Shown: piece after piece, positions 45,209-53,982 of the stretch
Position numbering within the stretch: position 1 is the first letter of the stretch
Layout: every line of letters starts with the position of its first letter
DNA from: Sulfuriflexus mobilis
Lineage (GTDB): Bacteria; Pseudomonadota; Gammaproteobacteria; AKS1
Length of the DNA stretch: 64,000 nucleotides
NCBI RefSeq assembly: GCF_003967195.1
Contig: NZ_AP018725.1
Span: 2,480,001 to 2,544,000 of the forward strand
Direction of reading: 5' to 3'
Position numbers and translations under genes: made by a program
The notes under the pieces: generated by a model
Databases searched by the model: none
What the model was told of the DNA's origin: nothing
What the model saw: the letters and a program-made list of their open reading frames with translations, nothing else

Positions 45209-45406
45209 TCAGAACAGCCCGCTGTCTTTCTTGAACAGTGCGTCGAGTTCCTTGTCGACCTTAACCCTGATCTCATGCTCGATTTTTACATTGAGGTTAA
45301 TGGTGATGGGTTTCTCGGGTGCCTCAAGCTGAACCTTGTGGGTACAGGCGGCAAGCACCAGCAGCATGGCAGCTGAACCGGTGAAGACTAGCAAGAATCT
45401 TTTCAT
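45209..45406 (-). CDS. ynbE: YnbE-family lipoprotein
   Basis: 65-residue lipoprotein: signal MKRFLLVFTGSAAMLLVLAAC with the lipobox LAAC, then EAPEKPITINLNVKIEHEIRVKVDKEL, a short amphipathic beta region. In E. coli YnbE stacks as a lipoprotein partner extending the bridge protein YdbH to the outer membrane. The start at 45406 fits the signal peptide; a frame extending to 45421 adds five residues of no value. Middle gene of the ydbH-ynbE-ydbL unit. Confidence 0.88.
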   Translation of the reverse strand: MKRFLLVFTGSAAMLLVLAACTHKVQLEAPEKPITINLNVKIEHEIRVKVDKELDALFKKDSGLF

Positions 45407-45492
45407 ATTATCACTTCGCATTCACTGAGCATCTTGTTGTTGACGATAGCACCCTATCCAAACCGCATCCAGTCACGCGTTACTATCGGTTA

Positions 45493-48264
45493 TCAGCGGC
45501 CTTGTTCACGTTGCTGGATGCCCTCACCGACCTTTTCGCTGATTTCATCTGCCAGTCGCAGGCTGCGCAACAGCATGAGGACGTTTTCCTCGACATTCAC
45601 ATTAAGATGGACAGGCCGGCCACCCTCAAGTTCCGGATTTTTGCCTTCAAGCCTCAGCTGCATGGTCAGGCTGCCGTCCGGTGCATAGTTCACATCTGTC
45701 TGCAGCAGGTGGTAATGAAAGTCTCGCAGGGCCGTGAGCAACAGCTGCAGGTTCGGATTGCCCTGCGCCAGCGCCTGCACCCGTGCATCGCCGGCATAAC
45801 GCAGCACGCCGCCGGGGGCACGGGCGACCAATCGCCCCTGCCGCATGGACAGGCCATCACGATCGAGCACCAGGGGCAACTCACCATCGATAACACCGGT
45901 ACCGTAGAGGCCCTTATCCTGTTCAAGCTTGAGCAATGCCCCGATATCCAGCCCGCTGACGCGGATGGTGAAGGGATTCCGCTCGCGCGCCAGGTCCAGC
46001 TCGATGTGATCACCGGCGACCTGGCCGCCGAGTGCCTGTGCCTGCAGGGCATTGATGCTGAACACCGGCTTGCCGCCCAGCGGCACCGACATCGCGGCCT
46101 GCAGGGAGATGTCGGTAATGGGGAATCCCGGATTCAGCGTCGCCAGGCGGATAGTGGCCGGGGTTTCAAGCCGTGGCGACGTCACGCCACGCAGCATAAC
46201 CGCGCTGCTCAGGCCGGCGAAGGTCGTTTTCTGGTAGGCACCGCCGATGTCCTCCAGACTGATACGCGTTGTCTGATCCAGCGACAGCGCGCCCTTCTTG
46301 TTAGCTGTTTCCGGCCGCCAGTTCAGGCGGCCCCCGGCCAGCAAGCGGCCCTTGTCCAGGTTCAGCGCCGGGGGCCAGCCGTCAAATAGCCGGGCGAACA
46401 GGCGCCTGTCTGGCGTGAAGTTTATAGGGTCGATATTGAACGTTGCCTGACCGCGGTTATCGGCCTGCCTATGCACCGCGTCTATGTGCGCGTTGATGCC
46501 GCCCCCGGCCGCAGACAATGTTAACTGCGCCTTCGCACCGGACTGGTCCGCCTGGACAGCGGCCTGCACGCTGTCCAGGCGAACAGAATGCCCCCCCGTA
46601 TGCAGCGACACCGCCGCCATCTCCCCCCGCGCCTGCACCGACCAGCCGTTCGCGGTGCCGGCAAGTGTCTTTAACCGTAGTTGTGTATTGCCCGTCTGCA
46701 GGGTCTTGTCGCCCAAGGTGGCCGTGGGCAGCAACAGGCGCAACGCGAACGGTGCACAGTGCCACGACGCAGGGCTCAATGGGTAGGCACAGTCTGCCGG
46801 GCTTTCCAGCGTCGCCGTCAGTGACGGGGCCACAAACCCTGCCGAGGCAAACCCGTCCAGCGACAAGGCCGTCCCCGGTTGCAGTGCCAGCATCAGGCGG
46901 TCTTCTCTCAGGGCAAGTGTTGCCGTGCCGGTAAGAGCCGCACGCTTGGCCGGCAATGGCTGTGCCTCAAGCAGGCTACCGGCAAATGTCAGCATCGCCC
47001 GCCCCTGCAGGGGCGGGCGCAGGCCGATATCGAGTGCCTGTGCGGATAGGTGCAGGTCCATCGCTGCCCCCGCCTCGCCGTAGTCGAGGCGCAAGGTATC
47101 GCGGGTTTGCAGGCGCGGGTGGGCAAGAAAGTCTGCATCGATACGGGCCTGACCGGATACCCCGCCCGGGGCCGTGATGATCACCGGCAACCGCTGGCCA
47201 TCACGGCCCCGGGCCTGTAGCCATGTCTGCATGGCAGAGGGCGCCTCGAGGCGGGGGTAAAAGGTGACACGCGCACCGTCCTCAATATGCCAGTGCAGCA
47301 GGCCCTCCTTTAGATCGATCGTGAGGGGTAAGGCAACACGAAGCCCCTCGACCGCCCCCAACACACCCGGCATCTCGACATCCAGCGATGCCCCACCCTC
47401 CAGCCACAACCCGGCTAAGGGTACGTGTGGATCCTGTGCAAGCGGCAAGCTCAGCTGACCCTGTCCCTTGAGGTGGCCACGCATGGTCGGCACGACACCG
47501 GCTACTTGCCAGGCGCTGAACGCAGCCTGCAATGCCTGCAAATCGCCCTCCACAGCCACCTGCGCCTGCAGGCGCTGGCCGTTGTCGATGAGCGGCCCGC
47601 TCGTCAGTGACAGGTACGACGGTTGTGCCCCAGCCGGTGAGACCAATAATGCCATCTCGCCGCTTGGCATAAGACGGAGATCGGCATGCAGCGGTTCCCG
47701 CCCCTCGGCCTCCAGATCAAGCCTTGCCTGCAGCCGTCCGCCCCTTACCAGAATATCGGCCCGCATATCAACCGGCGCATCGCCCCCGCTTGATTCGTCA
47801 TAGAGACGCAGCTGCGTCAGCGTCAGTTGCTTAAACGGCAGGTCGGGCAACCATGCAGCCGGCAAGGGGATCGAAGCTATCGTCGGTAATGGCATATCCA
47901 CACGGACACCCGGCAACGCACTGATCCGCACCGCCACCCTCGGCAACTGGATATGTCCCAACCGACCAAACAGGAGTTCATCGAGACGGTAACTGATCTG
48001 AATATCGCTGGCCGTCACCGCGAAGCGCTTACCGCTGCCACGGTAGACAAACTTTAATGTACGAATACGGCTGGCCTTCAGACCGAGCTCGGCGATCTGC
48101 AGCCGCGCCGCATCCACCCCGAGTTTGCTGAGCCGGTGTTCGACCAGCCGCTCCACGATGCCGGGCAGGCTGACTATCAGCATGATCAGTAAGCCACTGA
48201 ACGCTGACAACAGCATTATCATCCTGCGACGCCTGTTCAAATCCCGACTCCTGTTTGTCTTCAT
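45493..48264 (-). CDS. ydbH: YdbH, AsmA-like intermembrane phospholipid transport protein
   Basis: About 923 residues: an N-terminal basic stretch and one membrane anchor (MIMLLSAFSGLLIMLIVSL), then a very long chain of alternating beta strands, as expected of AsmA-like bridge proteins with a lipid-carrying groove. The C-terminal part (ALGGQVAGDHIELDLARERNPF; GLDIGALLKLEQDKGLYGTGVIDGELPLVLDRDGLSM in short pieces) is the conserved YdbH domain. YdbH, TamB and YhdP share phospholipid transport in E. coli. I start it at an ATG at 48264 (another at 48267); the frame further upstream to 48417 overlaps the divergent gene. Confidence 0.88.
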   Translation of the reverse strand: MKTNRSRDLNRRRRMIMLLSAFSGLLIMLIVSLPGIVERLVEHRLSKLGVDAARLQIAELGLKASRIRTLKFVYRGSGKRFAVTASDIQISYRLDELLFGRLGHIQLPRVAVRISALPGVRVDMPLPTIASIPLPAAWLPDLPFKQLTLTQLRLYDESSGGDAPVDMRADILVRGGRLQARLDLEAEGREPLHADLRLMPSGEMALLVSPAGAQPSYLSLTSGPLIDNGQRLQAQVAVEGDLQALQAAFSAWQVAGVVPTMRGHLKGQGQLSLPLAQDPHVPLAGLWLEGGASLDVEMPGVLGAVEGLRVALPLTIDLKEGLLHWHIEDGARVTFYPRLEAPSAMQTWLQARGRDGQRLPVIITAPGGVSGQARIDADFLAHPRLQTRDTLRLDYGEAGAAMDLHLSAQALDIGLRPPLQGRAMLTFAGSLLEAQPLPAKRAALTGTATLALREDRLMLALQPGTALSLDGFASAGFVAPSLTATLESPADCAYPLSPASWHCAPFALRLLLPTATLGDKTLQTGNTQLRLKTLAGTANGWSVQARGEMAAVSLHTGGHSVRLDSVQAAVQADQSGAKAQLTLSAAGGGINAHIDAVHRQADNRGQATFNIDPINFTPDRRLFARLFDGWPPALNLDKGRLLAGGRLNWRPETANKKGALSLDQTTRISLEDIGGAYQKTTFAGLSSAVMLRGVTSPRLETPATIRLATLNPGFPITDISLQAAMSVPLGGKPVFSINALQAQALGGQVAGDHIELDLARERNPFTIRVSGLDIGALLKLEQDKGLYGTGVIDGELPLVLDRDGLSMRQGRLVARAPGGVLRYAGDARVQALAQGNPNLQLLLTALRDFHYHLLQTDVNYAPDGSLTMQLRLEGKNPELEGGRPVHLNVNVEENVLMLLRSLRLADEISEKVGEGIQQREQGR

Positions 48265-48322
48265 CATACGGCAACTGGCATACTGGAAATCATAACAGCA
48301 TACGTATGAAGGGTGAGCAGCC

Positions 48323-48958
48323 GTGACGCCACGACCATTTCGCAACAACCGCCCCCTGCAGGGGCTCATTCTCTGGCTGGTAGTGTTATGGATCATCACC
48401 GCTATCGAGCCCTTCAACCGCCGCGACTGGCTGCTCGAGAACCTGTTGGTGTTTATCTATGCCGCCTTGCTCGTGGTTACCTACCGGCGCTTCGCCTTCA
48501 CCAACCTGTCGTATATATTGTTCGGTGCCTTTATCAGCCTGCACCTGGTGGGCGCCCACTATACCTACGCCGAGACGCCGTTCGGCTTCTGGTTACAGAA
48601 CACCTTCGACCTTAGCCGCAATCACTATGACCGCATCGTCCACTTTGCCTACGGCCTGCTGAATGCCTACCCCTTCCGCGACATCTTTATGCGTGCCGCC
48701 GGGGTACGCCCGAGCTGGTCGTATTTTCTGCCCGTTGTCGCCGTGCTCGCCTTCAGCACCTTTTATGAATTCCTCGAGGTTGCCGTCATGACGATTGTCA
48801 GCCCGGAACTTGGTGCGATTTACCTCGGCACGCAGGGTGATATCTGGGATGCAGAGAAAGACGCCTTCCTCGCCTTCTGTGGCGCGATCATCGCCATGAG
48901 CATCGTCTGGTTGTATAACAAACGCCACCGTCGCCTGAAAGCAGCCGCGCATGCCTGA
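48323..48958 (+). CDS. YjdF-like inner membrane protein (DUF2238)
   Basis: 211 residues with about six hydrophobic helices. The conserved core reads NTFDLSRNHYDRIVHFAYGLL, then FSTFYEFLEVAV and GTQGDIWDAEKDAFLAF, all hallmarks of DUF2238. The charged residues lie at helix ends, which suggests an integral membrane enzyme or transporter, but no function is known. The start is GTG at 48323, divergent from ydbH. Its stop overlaps the next gene by eight bases. Confidence 0.83.
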   Translation: MTPRPFRNNRPLQGLILWLVVLWIITAIEPFNRRDWLLENLLVFIYAALLVVTYRRFAFTNLSYILFGAFISLHLVGAHYTYAETPFGFWLQNTFDLSRNHYDRIVHFAYGLLNAYPFRDIFMRAAGVRPSWSYFLPVVAVLAFSTFYEFLEVAVMTIVSPELGAIYLGTQGDIWDAEKDAFLAFCGAIIAMSIVWLYNKRHRRLKAAAHA

Positions 48959-49193
48959 AAGGCAACAACCCGCCCTGGCGTATGACCCGCAGCAGTTGCT
49001 GCGACTGGCCCGTTACCGCATGCCGTTTGGCAAGTACGCCAATCGCCTCTTGATCGACCTGCCGGAACCCTACGTGGTGTGGTTTGCCAATAAGGGTTTC
49101 CCCGAGGGGGAACTGGGGCAACTGCTGGGCATAGTCTACGAGGTCAAGGTTAATGGCCTGGAGTATCTGTTTGAGCCGCTGCGCGAAAATTGA
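48951..49193 (+). CDS. DUF3820-family small protein
   Basis: 80 residues with the core RYRMPFGKYANRLLIDLPEPYVVWFANKGFPEGELGQLL (given as the span of residues 20-58), the signature of DUF3820, formerly likened to QueF-like or helicase-associated proteins. Cytosolic by sequence; no function is established. Its ATG lies inside the end of the DUF2238 gene (8-bp overlap), so it is translationally coupled. Confidence 0.82.
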   Translation: MPERQQPALAYDPQQLLRLARYRMPFGKYANRLLIDLPEPYVVWFANKGFPEGELGQLLGIVYEVKVNGLEYLFEPLREN

Positions 49194-49353
49194 TGATCGC
49201 GGATTGATGAATGTGAGAACAGCTAATATACGATAGAAATGACTCGCGAGCCCATTTGCTGCCTGTTAGGATTGAGGGAAATTAACTATAAAAGATCAAG
49301 TGTATTACATACAATTCTGTCTATATCATTGTTATGTGTAAAAGGAACCCACA

Positions 49354-49841
49354 ATGAACAACGAGCAAAGTAAGCAGCGTCAGCTCGCGATCAAAGTGGC
49401 CAGAAGCGCAAATGAAATTGAGCGCGATGCTTTATTAGGTTGGGCACAAAGTCTTCTCGAAATAAAATCACGAGACATCCCTGCAAAAAATAAAGCAAAA
49501 GAAGCCGTCCAATTAACCGCCAAAAGTAAAAATAATTTGGCCAGCTACAAAACTTATAGGAAGAGAAGTGAAACGCTTAGCATGGGATGATCGCAGCACA
49601 AAAAGTCGACTTGGTTTAATAGGGGTTAGTATTGGCGCAACAATATTTGGTAGTCAAGGTGCAGGCATTGCGGCGCCAGGCACTGCGGTTGGCGTACCAC
49701 TTTAGGGTTGTTTTAGGGGCAGGTGGTGCTTTTGCAGGAATGCTAATTGAAGAACTAAAAAAGAACTCTAATGAGCCAAAAGAAGAGTCGAAAACAACAT
49801 ACAGTGTAATTAATGCTGAAAAAGATGATAAAAACACATAA
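49354..49841 (+). pseudogene. Frameshifted small membrane protein gene
   Basis: Three successive frames give one protein. Codons from the ATG at 49354 read to about 49530 (RSANEIERDALLGWAQSLLE); the frame then shifts by one base near the A5 run at 49527-49532. It continues as WPATKLIGREVKRLAWDDRS and GLIGVSIGATIFGSQGAGIA. It shifts again near 49700, continuing as VVLGAGGAFAGMLIEELKKN to the TAA at 49841. Read together this is a helical domain followed by two glycine-rich membrane helices. Either two real indels or sequencing errors are present. The final TAA overlaps an attC-like site, as in integron cassettes. No known function. Confidence 0.68.
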
Positions 49842-49905
49842 CAAGGCGCTCCTTAGGACATTCACTACGCTGCGCTTCGTTCACGCCGCACAACTTAAAT
49901 GTTAT
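49838..49905 (+). other. attC-like recombination site, degenerate
   Basis: ATAACA at the left end and TGTTAT at the right are inverse complements 68 bp apart. Between them come AAGGCGCTCC, GGAC and GCC, in the order seen in integron attC sites. The right end ACTTAAATGTT nearly repeats that of the site at 51375. The inner L arms pair poorly. The stop codon of the preceding gene overlaps the left box. Confidence 0.4.
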
Positions 49906-49940
49906 AAGCAATACAAACTCACATTACATTGGAGGTAATT

Positions 49941-50276
49941 ATGGGGCAAACATTTATAGACTTGGATGAGCAACATTTCTCTGACCTCGACATTTTCCCC
50001 GGAACAAGTTGGTCAGTTCTGACTGAGCCAGTTTCTGATGGATCAATTCATCGCCTAAAAATGAAAAAAGGTACGATCATCCCTCCGCACACTCACCCTT
50101 CTGATGAATTTGTTTATATTATTTCGGGCACAGCTATAACAGGTGGAAGAGTGTGTGAAAAAGGGACTTTTTGGAAAACTCCTGCGGGGGTCAGGCAAGG
50201 TCCGCATGAGGCAATTACTGATATTGAGTTAATTACTATCCGTCTTGGCTCTATGGGAGAGTTTGAAGGGTTATAA
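49941..50276 (+). CDS. Cupin-domain protein
   Basis: 111-residue single-domain cupin. The metal-binding motif reads PPHTHPSDEFVYIISGTA near residue 44 and a second half-motif lies around TPAGVRQGPHEAI. It resembles the cupin sensor/enzyme domains of the ChrR type, which bind a metal and may act in oxidative-stress sensing. GGAGG at 49931 fixes the ATG at 49941; the frame also opens at 49929. Its TAA lies in TATAACAAT, the same signature as the two attC-like sites. Probably a former integron cassette. Confidence 0.8.
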   Translation: MGQTFIDLDEQHFSDLDIFPGTSWSVLTEPVSDGSIHRLKMKKGTIIPPHTHPSDEFVYIISGTAITGGRVCEKGTFWKTPAGVRQGPHEAITDIELITIRLGSMGEFEGL

Positions 50277-50354
50277 CAATAAAGTTACTTATAAGCTCGG
50301 TGACAAATACGAATCATTACATAGACGACTACTCGCTTCACAAGAGGTAAGACG

Positions 50355-50813
50355 ATGAATGCCCAGACTTTACCAGGCGCCGAGAAAATCAAAATCCTGC
50401 TAACGGCCTATCAAAAGCACGCCACCGAGCTGCTCGCCATTGAAGAGGCCCAGCAAAAACTTACCACGCTGCTCCTGGCCATTTTAGGTGCCGGGGGGTC
50501 CTTCCTCGCCGGAATGGGAGAACCCCTGTCGTGCGGGCCGAAACAAGGTGTCACCATTATTGTCGTGGCGATTACGATTATTGGCCTTATCTATACGGTT
50601 GTCCGTAGCCGTGCCCGCGCCACGACGCGCGCCCTGCTTGTCCGTTGCGAGGAGGCACTTGGCTTCTACCAACCAGAGGCCTTCATCCCCAACGACACAC
50701 TCTATGGCGAGACCTTAAAGAAATTCCCCAGTCTCGGTGGCTGGCTGAGCTGGAACTACGCACTCGTTCCCGTAACCGGGCTGGGGTTTCTCGTCGTTCT
50801 TTGGACGCTCTGA
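50355..50813 (+). CDS. Hypothetical membrane protein with three helices
   Basis: 152 residues. A helical N-terminus (KILLTAYQKHATELLAIEEAQQKL) leads into two close hydrophobic helices (LLLAILGAGGSFLAGM; VTIIVVAITIIGLIYTVV), a basic soluble loop (RSRARATTRALLVRCEE) and a last helix (ALVPVTGLGFLVVLWTL). The arrangement resembles small SLATT-like membrane effectors, but I would not name it so. Base composition is GC-rich compared with its neighbours, so it may not share their origin. Confidence 0.65.
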   Translation: MNAQTLPGAEKIKILLTAYQKHATELLAIEEAQQKLTTLLLAILGAGGSFLAGMGEPLSCGPKQGVTIIVVAITIIGLIYTVVRSRARATTRALLVRCEEALGFYQPEAFIPNDTLYGETLKKFPSLGGWLSWNYALVPVTGLGFLVVLWTL

Positions 50814-50966
50814 CCCGGCATTTTAAATGCGTAGCCATTCAAAATCGTTATGATTTAAAGCCGAGGGACTGGAATACTTGATCCAGAAAAGAATTGAATA
50901 AAACTCAAATGGAATTGACTGCATACAGTCTGGATTACTGTTATACAGGGTCAGCATAAGGGATGA

Positions 50967-51378
50967 ATGCACATGGGGTTTTCCACACACTATTCTAAAG
51001 ATCATAACTTTATGTTAACCAATATCTCCGGTGACATTACTGATAATGGCCTGATGCAGCATATCGTTGCCTATGATAAAGAAATTGAAAAATTACCTAT
51101 CCTTAAGGAGCTTTCCGATTGCAGGCAAATACAAAGCATAACCTCGCTATCGACACAAGCCGCCACATCAGCTGCCGATGGTGGAGAGCAAATTAGCCAT
51201 ACTCATACCAGAAGATAATGATGCCATCTATGGGCTGGCCCGGGCTTACCAAACCTTTGCTGAAGGAAAACGCGATTCCGCGCATATATTCCGTGACTTT
51301 GATGAGGCACTTGTGTGGCTGGCTGGAGACAACCTTGAGGAAAAAGAATCACTGGCTTCATTTATAAAAAATGCATAA
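50967..51378 (+). pseudogene. Frameshifted SpoIIAA/STAS-like small protein gene
   Basis: The first frame (50967-51218) reads NFMLTNISGDITDNGLMQHIVAYDKEI and ILKELSDCRQI. The second frame (51178-51378) reads SKLAILIPEDNDAIYGLARAYQTFAEG and VFRD-like IFRDFDEALVWLAGD. Together these are the two halves of a common small-protein family of about 120-130 residues (predicted SpoIIAA/STAS-like fold, ending DEALxWL). A one-base shift between about 51150 and 51180 separates them. An ATG at 51178 could start the second half on its own. The TAA at 51376 overlaps the attC-like site. Confidence 0.65.
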
Positions 51379-51427
51379 CAATCAGCTCAACAGGACGCCC
51401 TTTTCTTCGCGCCTGTTACTTAATGTT
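51375..51427 (+). other. attC-like recombination site
   Basis: Outer boxes ATAACA (51375-51380) and TGTT (51424-51427). Inner stem AACAGG-A-CGC (51389-51398) pairs with GCGCCTGTT (51409-51417), leaving one extrahelical A, as in folded attC sites. The left half AACAATCAGCTCAACAGGAC strongly resembles the left half of classical antibiotic-cassette attC sites (AACAATTCGTTCAAGCCGAC). The preceding stop codon overlaps the left box. Confidence 0.55.
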
Positions 51428-51464
51428 CAGGTAACTTTCCCGCCCCTGCAGAAGGAGTCATTTC

Positions 51465-51761
51465 ATGAAAAAATCAACACCGAGAGTAATCGCCTATGCG
51501 GCTGCATTGTCAATTTCATTGGGATTAAGTACGCCATGTGGCGCCGAACCCGATGTGCAGGAGATCGAAACCCCTCCACCGGCAGTAAGGGGTTCTACAG
51601 AGACCAAAAAAATACCCGGCGAATGGGAACTGCAGAAATCCACACAAACACCCAGCCAGAAGGAAAGGTATCCGGAACCACCTCCTCCGAAGATAGACCG
51701 ATCAGGTGAGTGTCACCCCAGCCATGGGACGCGAACGCGAGAGGCCCTGGGTTGCGACTGA
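51465..51761 (+). CDS. Small secreted hypothetical protein
   Basis: 98 residues with a signal peptide ending near CGA-EPD (residue 27) and a proline-rich, charged mature part (ETPPPAVRGSTETKK, SQKERYPEPPPPKIDRSG). Two cysteines near the C-terminus (GECHPSH, ALGCD) could form a disulfide. AAGGAG lies before the ATG. It starts 37 bp after the attC-like site. No family recognised. Confidence 0.55.
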   Translation: MKKSTPRVIAYAAALSISLGLSTPCGAEPDVQEIETPPPAVRGSTETKKIPGEWELQKSTQTPSQKERYPEPPPPKIDRSGECHPSHGTRTREALGCD

Positions 51762-52105
51762 GCCGAAACACTGAAATACCGGCATTTCGACGACGCGCTT
51801 AAAAATAGGTACCGTATTAATGCGAGAGAAATTGAAAGGTCATTCTTCAATGGCACGAATCGCATGACGTTAATCCGGAAACCCCTGCGCAGCAAGGCTT
51901 TATAAGACATTGCTTATAAACGAAACAGCCGCCAATCTACTGCCCAAATGAGTAAAAAAAACTCGCGGGTCAATTTCAACTTTGTTACGATGGCCATGAA
52001 AATAACATACTTAAATGATGGCTATAAATACGCGCCGCCTGAGTCCCTGCTAACCCGTTTACCTCCACACGGGCAGTTATTCATACATAGTGGAGAACAA
52101 TAATA
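51762..52105. other. 344-bp region without a supported gene
   Basis: AT-rich and crowded with stop codons in all frames. A 65-codon minus frame (51713-51910) overlaps the secreted protein gene and has no ribosome-binding site. AGTGGAGAACAATAATA just upstream of 52106 supplies the leader of the next gene. Confidence 0.5.
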
Positions 52106-52507
52106 ATGAGGAAATCTGATATGAAGAAATGCAGTATCGCCCTGCTGGCCTTGTTTGCGGTTTTGAACACAGCCAGTGCCGCGGAGTACTTGACCGCAGA
52201 TGAAGTTAGAGCATTGTTTACGGATAAAACATTTGATGGCCTGTACCTGCCGAAGGACAAAGGATTTAAAGCTTATGAAGCCCCGGATGGCTCACATAAT
52301 GTTTATTACAACAAGAGTGGCAAGCGTAGCAAGAATAGAAAATGGTCTGTCAATGAAGAAGGTCAGCATTGTACAACATCCAAAAAATGGCCTGAGCCTC
52401 GCTGTTCTTATGTAAAAAATGCCGGTGATGGTGAATACCACAAGATCAATAATGATGGTGAACACACCCACACCCTGACAAATTTCAGGGACGGCGACCA
52501 GCTATAA
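52106..52507 (+). CDS. Secreted DUF995-like hypothetical protein
   Basis: 133 residues with signal peptide ending SAA-EYL (residue 26; a second ATG at residue 6 gives the more usual length). The mature part begins LTADEVRALFTDKTFDG, as in DUF995-type exported proteins that start LTxxEIxxLFxGKT. It then has tandem beta segments (HNVYYNKSGKRSKNRKWSVNEEGQHCTTSKKW, span of residues 63-96). Two cysteines (HCTT, RCSY) may pair. Likely envelope or stress protein; function unknown. Confidence 0.6.
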   Translation: MRKSDMKKCSIALLALFAVLNTASAAEYLTADEVRALFTDKTFDGLYLPKDKGFKAYEAPDGSHNVYYNKSGKRSKNRKWSVNEEGQHCTTSKKWPEPRCSYVKNAGDGEYHKINNDGEHTHTLTNFRDGDQL

Positions 52508-52521
52508 AGTCTAACCATGTC

Positions 52522-52561
52522 CTTCAGCAGAGTAGCCGCTAAGCCGCCTGCTCCGCTGAAG
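52522..52561. repeat. Imperfect 18-bp inverted repeat
   Basis: CTTCAGC (52522-52528) and GCTGAAG (52555-52561) are exact complements, and pairing continues inward with mismatches (AGAG-AG / CT-CTC). CATG flanks both sides. No T-run follows, so it is not a simple terminator. Confidence 0.4.
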
Positions 52562-52692
52562 ATTCATGTCAGATCTCATTCATAGCAGTTTATTAACGTT
52601 GCTGTTAAGCAATGAATACAATAGCCGCTTAATCTACTCTGTTTTAACCAGCATTTATTCCAAACTCTCGCGTCGGTAGATTCCTGAGCAAT

Positions 52693-52719
52693 AAAAAAGC
52701 GGGCCAGAGACCCGCTTTT
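52693..52719 (-). terminator. Terminator of fabA-fabB
   Basis: AAAAGCGGG and CCCGCTTTT arms (9 bp, loop CCAGAGA) within A/T runs, 34 bp past the fabB stop on the minus strand. Confidence 0.85.
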
Positions 52720-52752
52720 CTAAACATCCTGTTATTGCTGTGCAATTAGCCT

Positions 52753-53970
52753 TTAGTCTTTGTAACGTCCAAAGATCAAGGTCGCGTTTGTGCCACCAAA
52801 CCCAAAACTGTTCGACATGACTGTATCAATCTTGGCATTGTCGATGCGTTCCATGACAATAGGAATACCGGCAGCCGCCTCATCGAGCTCGGTGATATTT
52901 GCTGAGGCACTGATGAAACCTTCCTGCTGCATGAGCAGTGAGTAGATCGCCTCGTTGACACCGGCGGCACCCAGGGCATGACCGGTGAGTGACTTGGTGG
53001 AACTGATCGGTGGAATACTATCACCGAAAACATTCTTCACCGCCTCGAGTTCTTTCATATCCCCGGCCGGGGTACTGGTGCCGTGGGCGTTGATGTAATC
53101 AACGGGCACATCGATCGTGCTCATCGCCTGTTGCATGCAACGCATCGCGCCTTCACCGGATGGCGCGACCATGTCGTAACCGTCCGAGGTGGCGCCGTAA
53201 CCGATCAACTCGGCATAAATCTTTGCGCCGCGGGCCTTGGCGTGTTCGAGCTCCTCAAGCACCACACAACCACCGCCACCGGCAATGACAAAACCGTCGC
53301 GGTTGGCGTCGTAGGCACGCGAGGCCGTTTCCGGGGCATCGTTATATTTGGAAGACAGCGCACCCATGGCATCGAACAGGTCGGTCATGCTCCAGTGCAG
53401 CTCTTCACCGCCACCGGCAAACATGACATCTTGCTTGCCCATCTGGATCTGCTCATAGGCATTACCGATACAATGTGCGCTGGTCGAACAGGCCGAACTA
53501 ATAGAATAGTTAATACCCTTGATCTTGAAGGCGGTGGAGAGACAGGCCGAGGTGGTACTGCCCATGGTACGTGTAACCATATACGGCCCAATACGCTTGA
53601 GGCCCTTCTCGCGCAGGGTGTCAGTGGCAATGACGATATTCTCATTGGAACCGCCGCCGGAACCCATGATCAAGCCGGTACGGACATGAGAAATGACATC
53701 TTCCGCCAGGCCCGAGTCTTCGACGGCCTCTTTCATGGCCAGATAGTTATAGGCCGCGGCACTGCCCATGAAGCGCATCAGCTTGCGATCGATATGCTCG
53801 GCAGGGTTAATGCGCACAGGCCCGTGGACGTGAGAGCGAAAGCCGAGATCGGCATACTCTTGTGAAAATTCGATACCTGAACGGCCCTCACGCAGTGACT
53901 CCGTTACTTCCCTGGCGTTGTTGCCGATACTGGATAAAACCCCCAGACCGGTGACGACGACACGTCTCAT
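52753..53970 (-). CDS. fabB: 3-oxoacyl-ACP synthase I FabB
   Basis: Condensing enzyme of fatty-acid elongation, needed for unsaturated fatty acids. The 405-residue thiolase-fold protein has catalytic Cys161 in [10 protein letters not shown] and the two His in [11 protein letters not shown] and [18 protein letters not shown] lies near the C-terminus. The length and opening ([18 protein letters not shown]) match FabB, not FabF. It follows fabA with a 12-bp gap, the usual gammaproteobacterial pair. Confidence 0.96.
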   Translation of the reverse strand: MRRVVVTGLGVLSSIGNNAREVTESLREGRSGIEFSQEYADLGFRSHVHGPVRINPAEHIDRKLMRFMGSAAAYNYLAMKEAVEDSGLAEDVISHVRTGLIMGSGGGSNENIVIATDTLREKGLKRIGPYMVTRTMGSTTSACLSTAFKIKGINYSISSACSTSAHCIGNAYEQIQMGKQDVMFAGGGEELHWSMTDLFDAMGALSSKYNDAPETASRAYDANRDGFVIAGGGGCVVLEELEHAKARGAKIYAELIGYGATSDGYDMVAPSGEGAMRCMQQAMSTIDVPVDYINAHGTSTPAGDMKELEAVKNVFGDSIPPISSTKSLTGHALGAAGVNEAIYSLLMQQEGFISASANITELDEAAAGIPIVMERIDNAKIDTVMSNSFGFGGTNATLIFGRYKD

Positions 53971-53982
53971 GCGAAACCCCTC

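Noticed and set aside
45502..46389. 295-codon plus-strand frame inside ydbH
   Set aside because: Opposite-strand shadow of the beta-rich ydbH coding sequence; no promoter or ribosome-binding site.
50274..50300. A third attC site after the cupin gene
   Set aside because: Only the left ATAACAA signature is present; no right box or inner stem could be found, so it is mentioned only as a stop-codon signature.
53083..53865. 260-codon plus-strand frame opposite fabB
   Set aside because: Antisense shadow of a well-conserved gene in GC-rich DNA.
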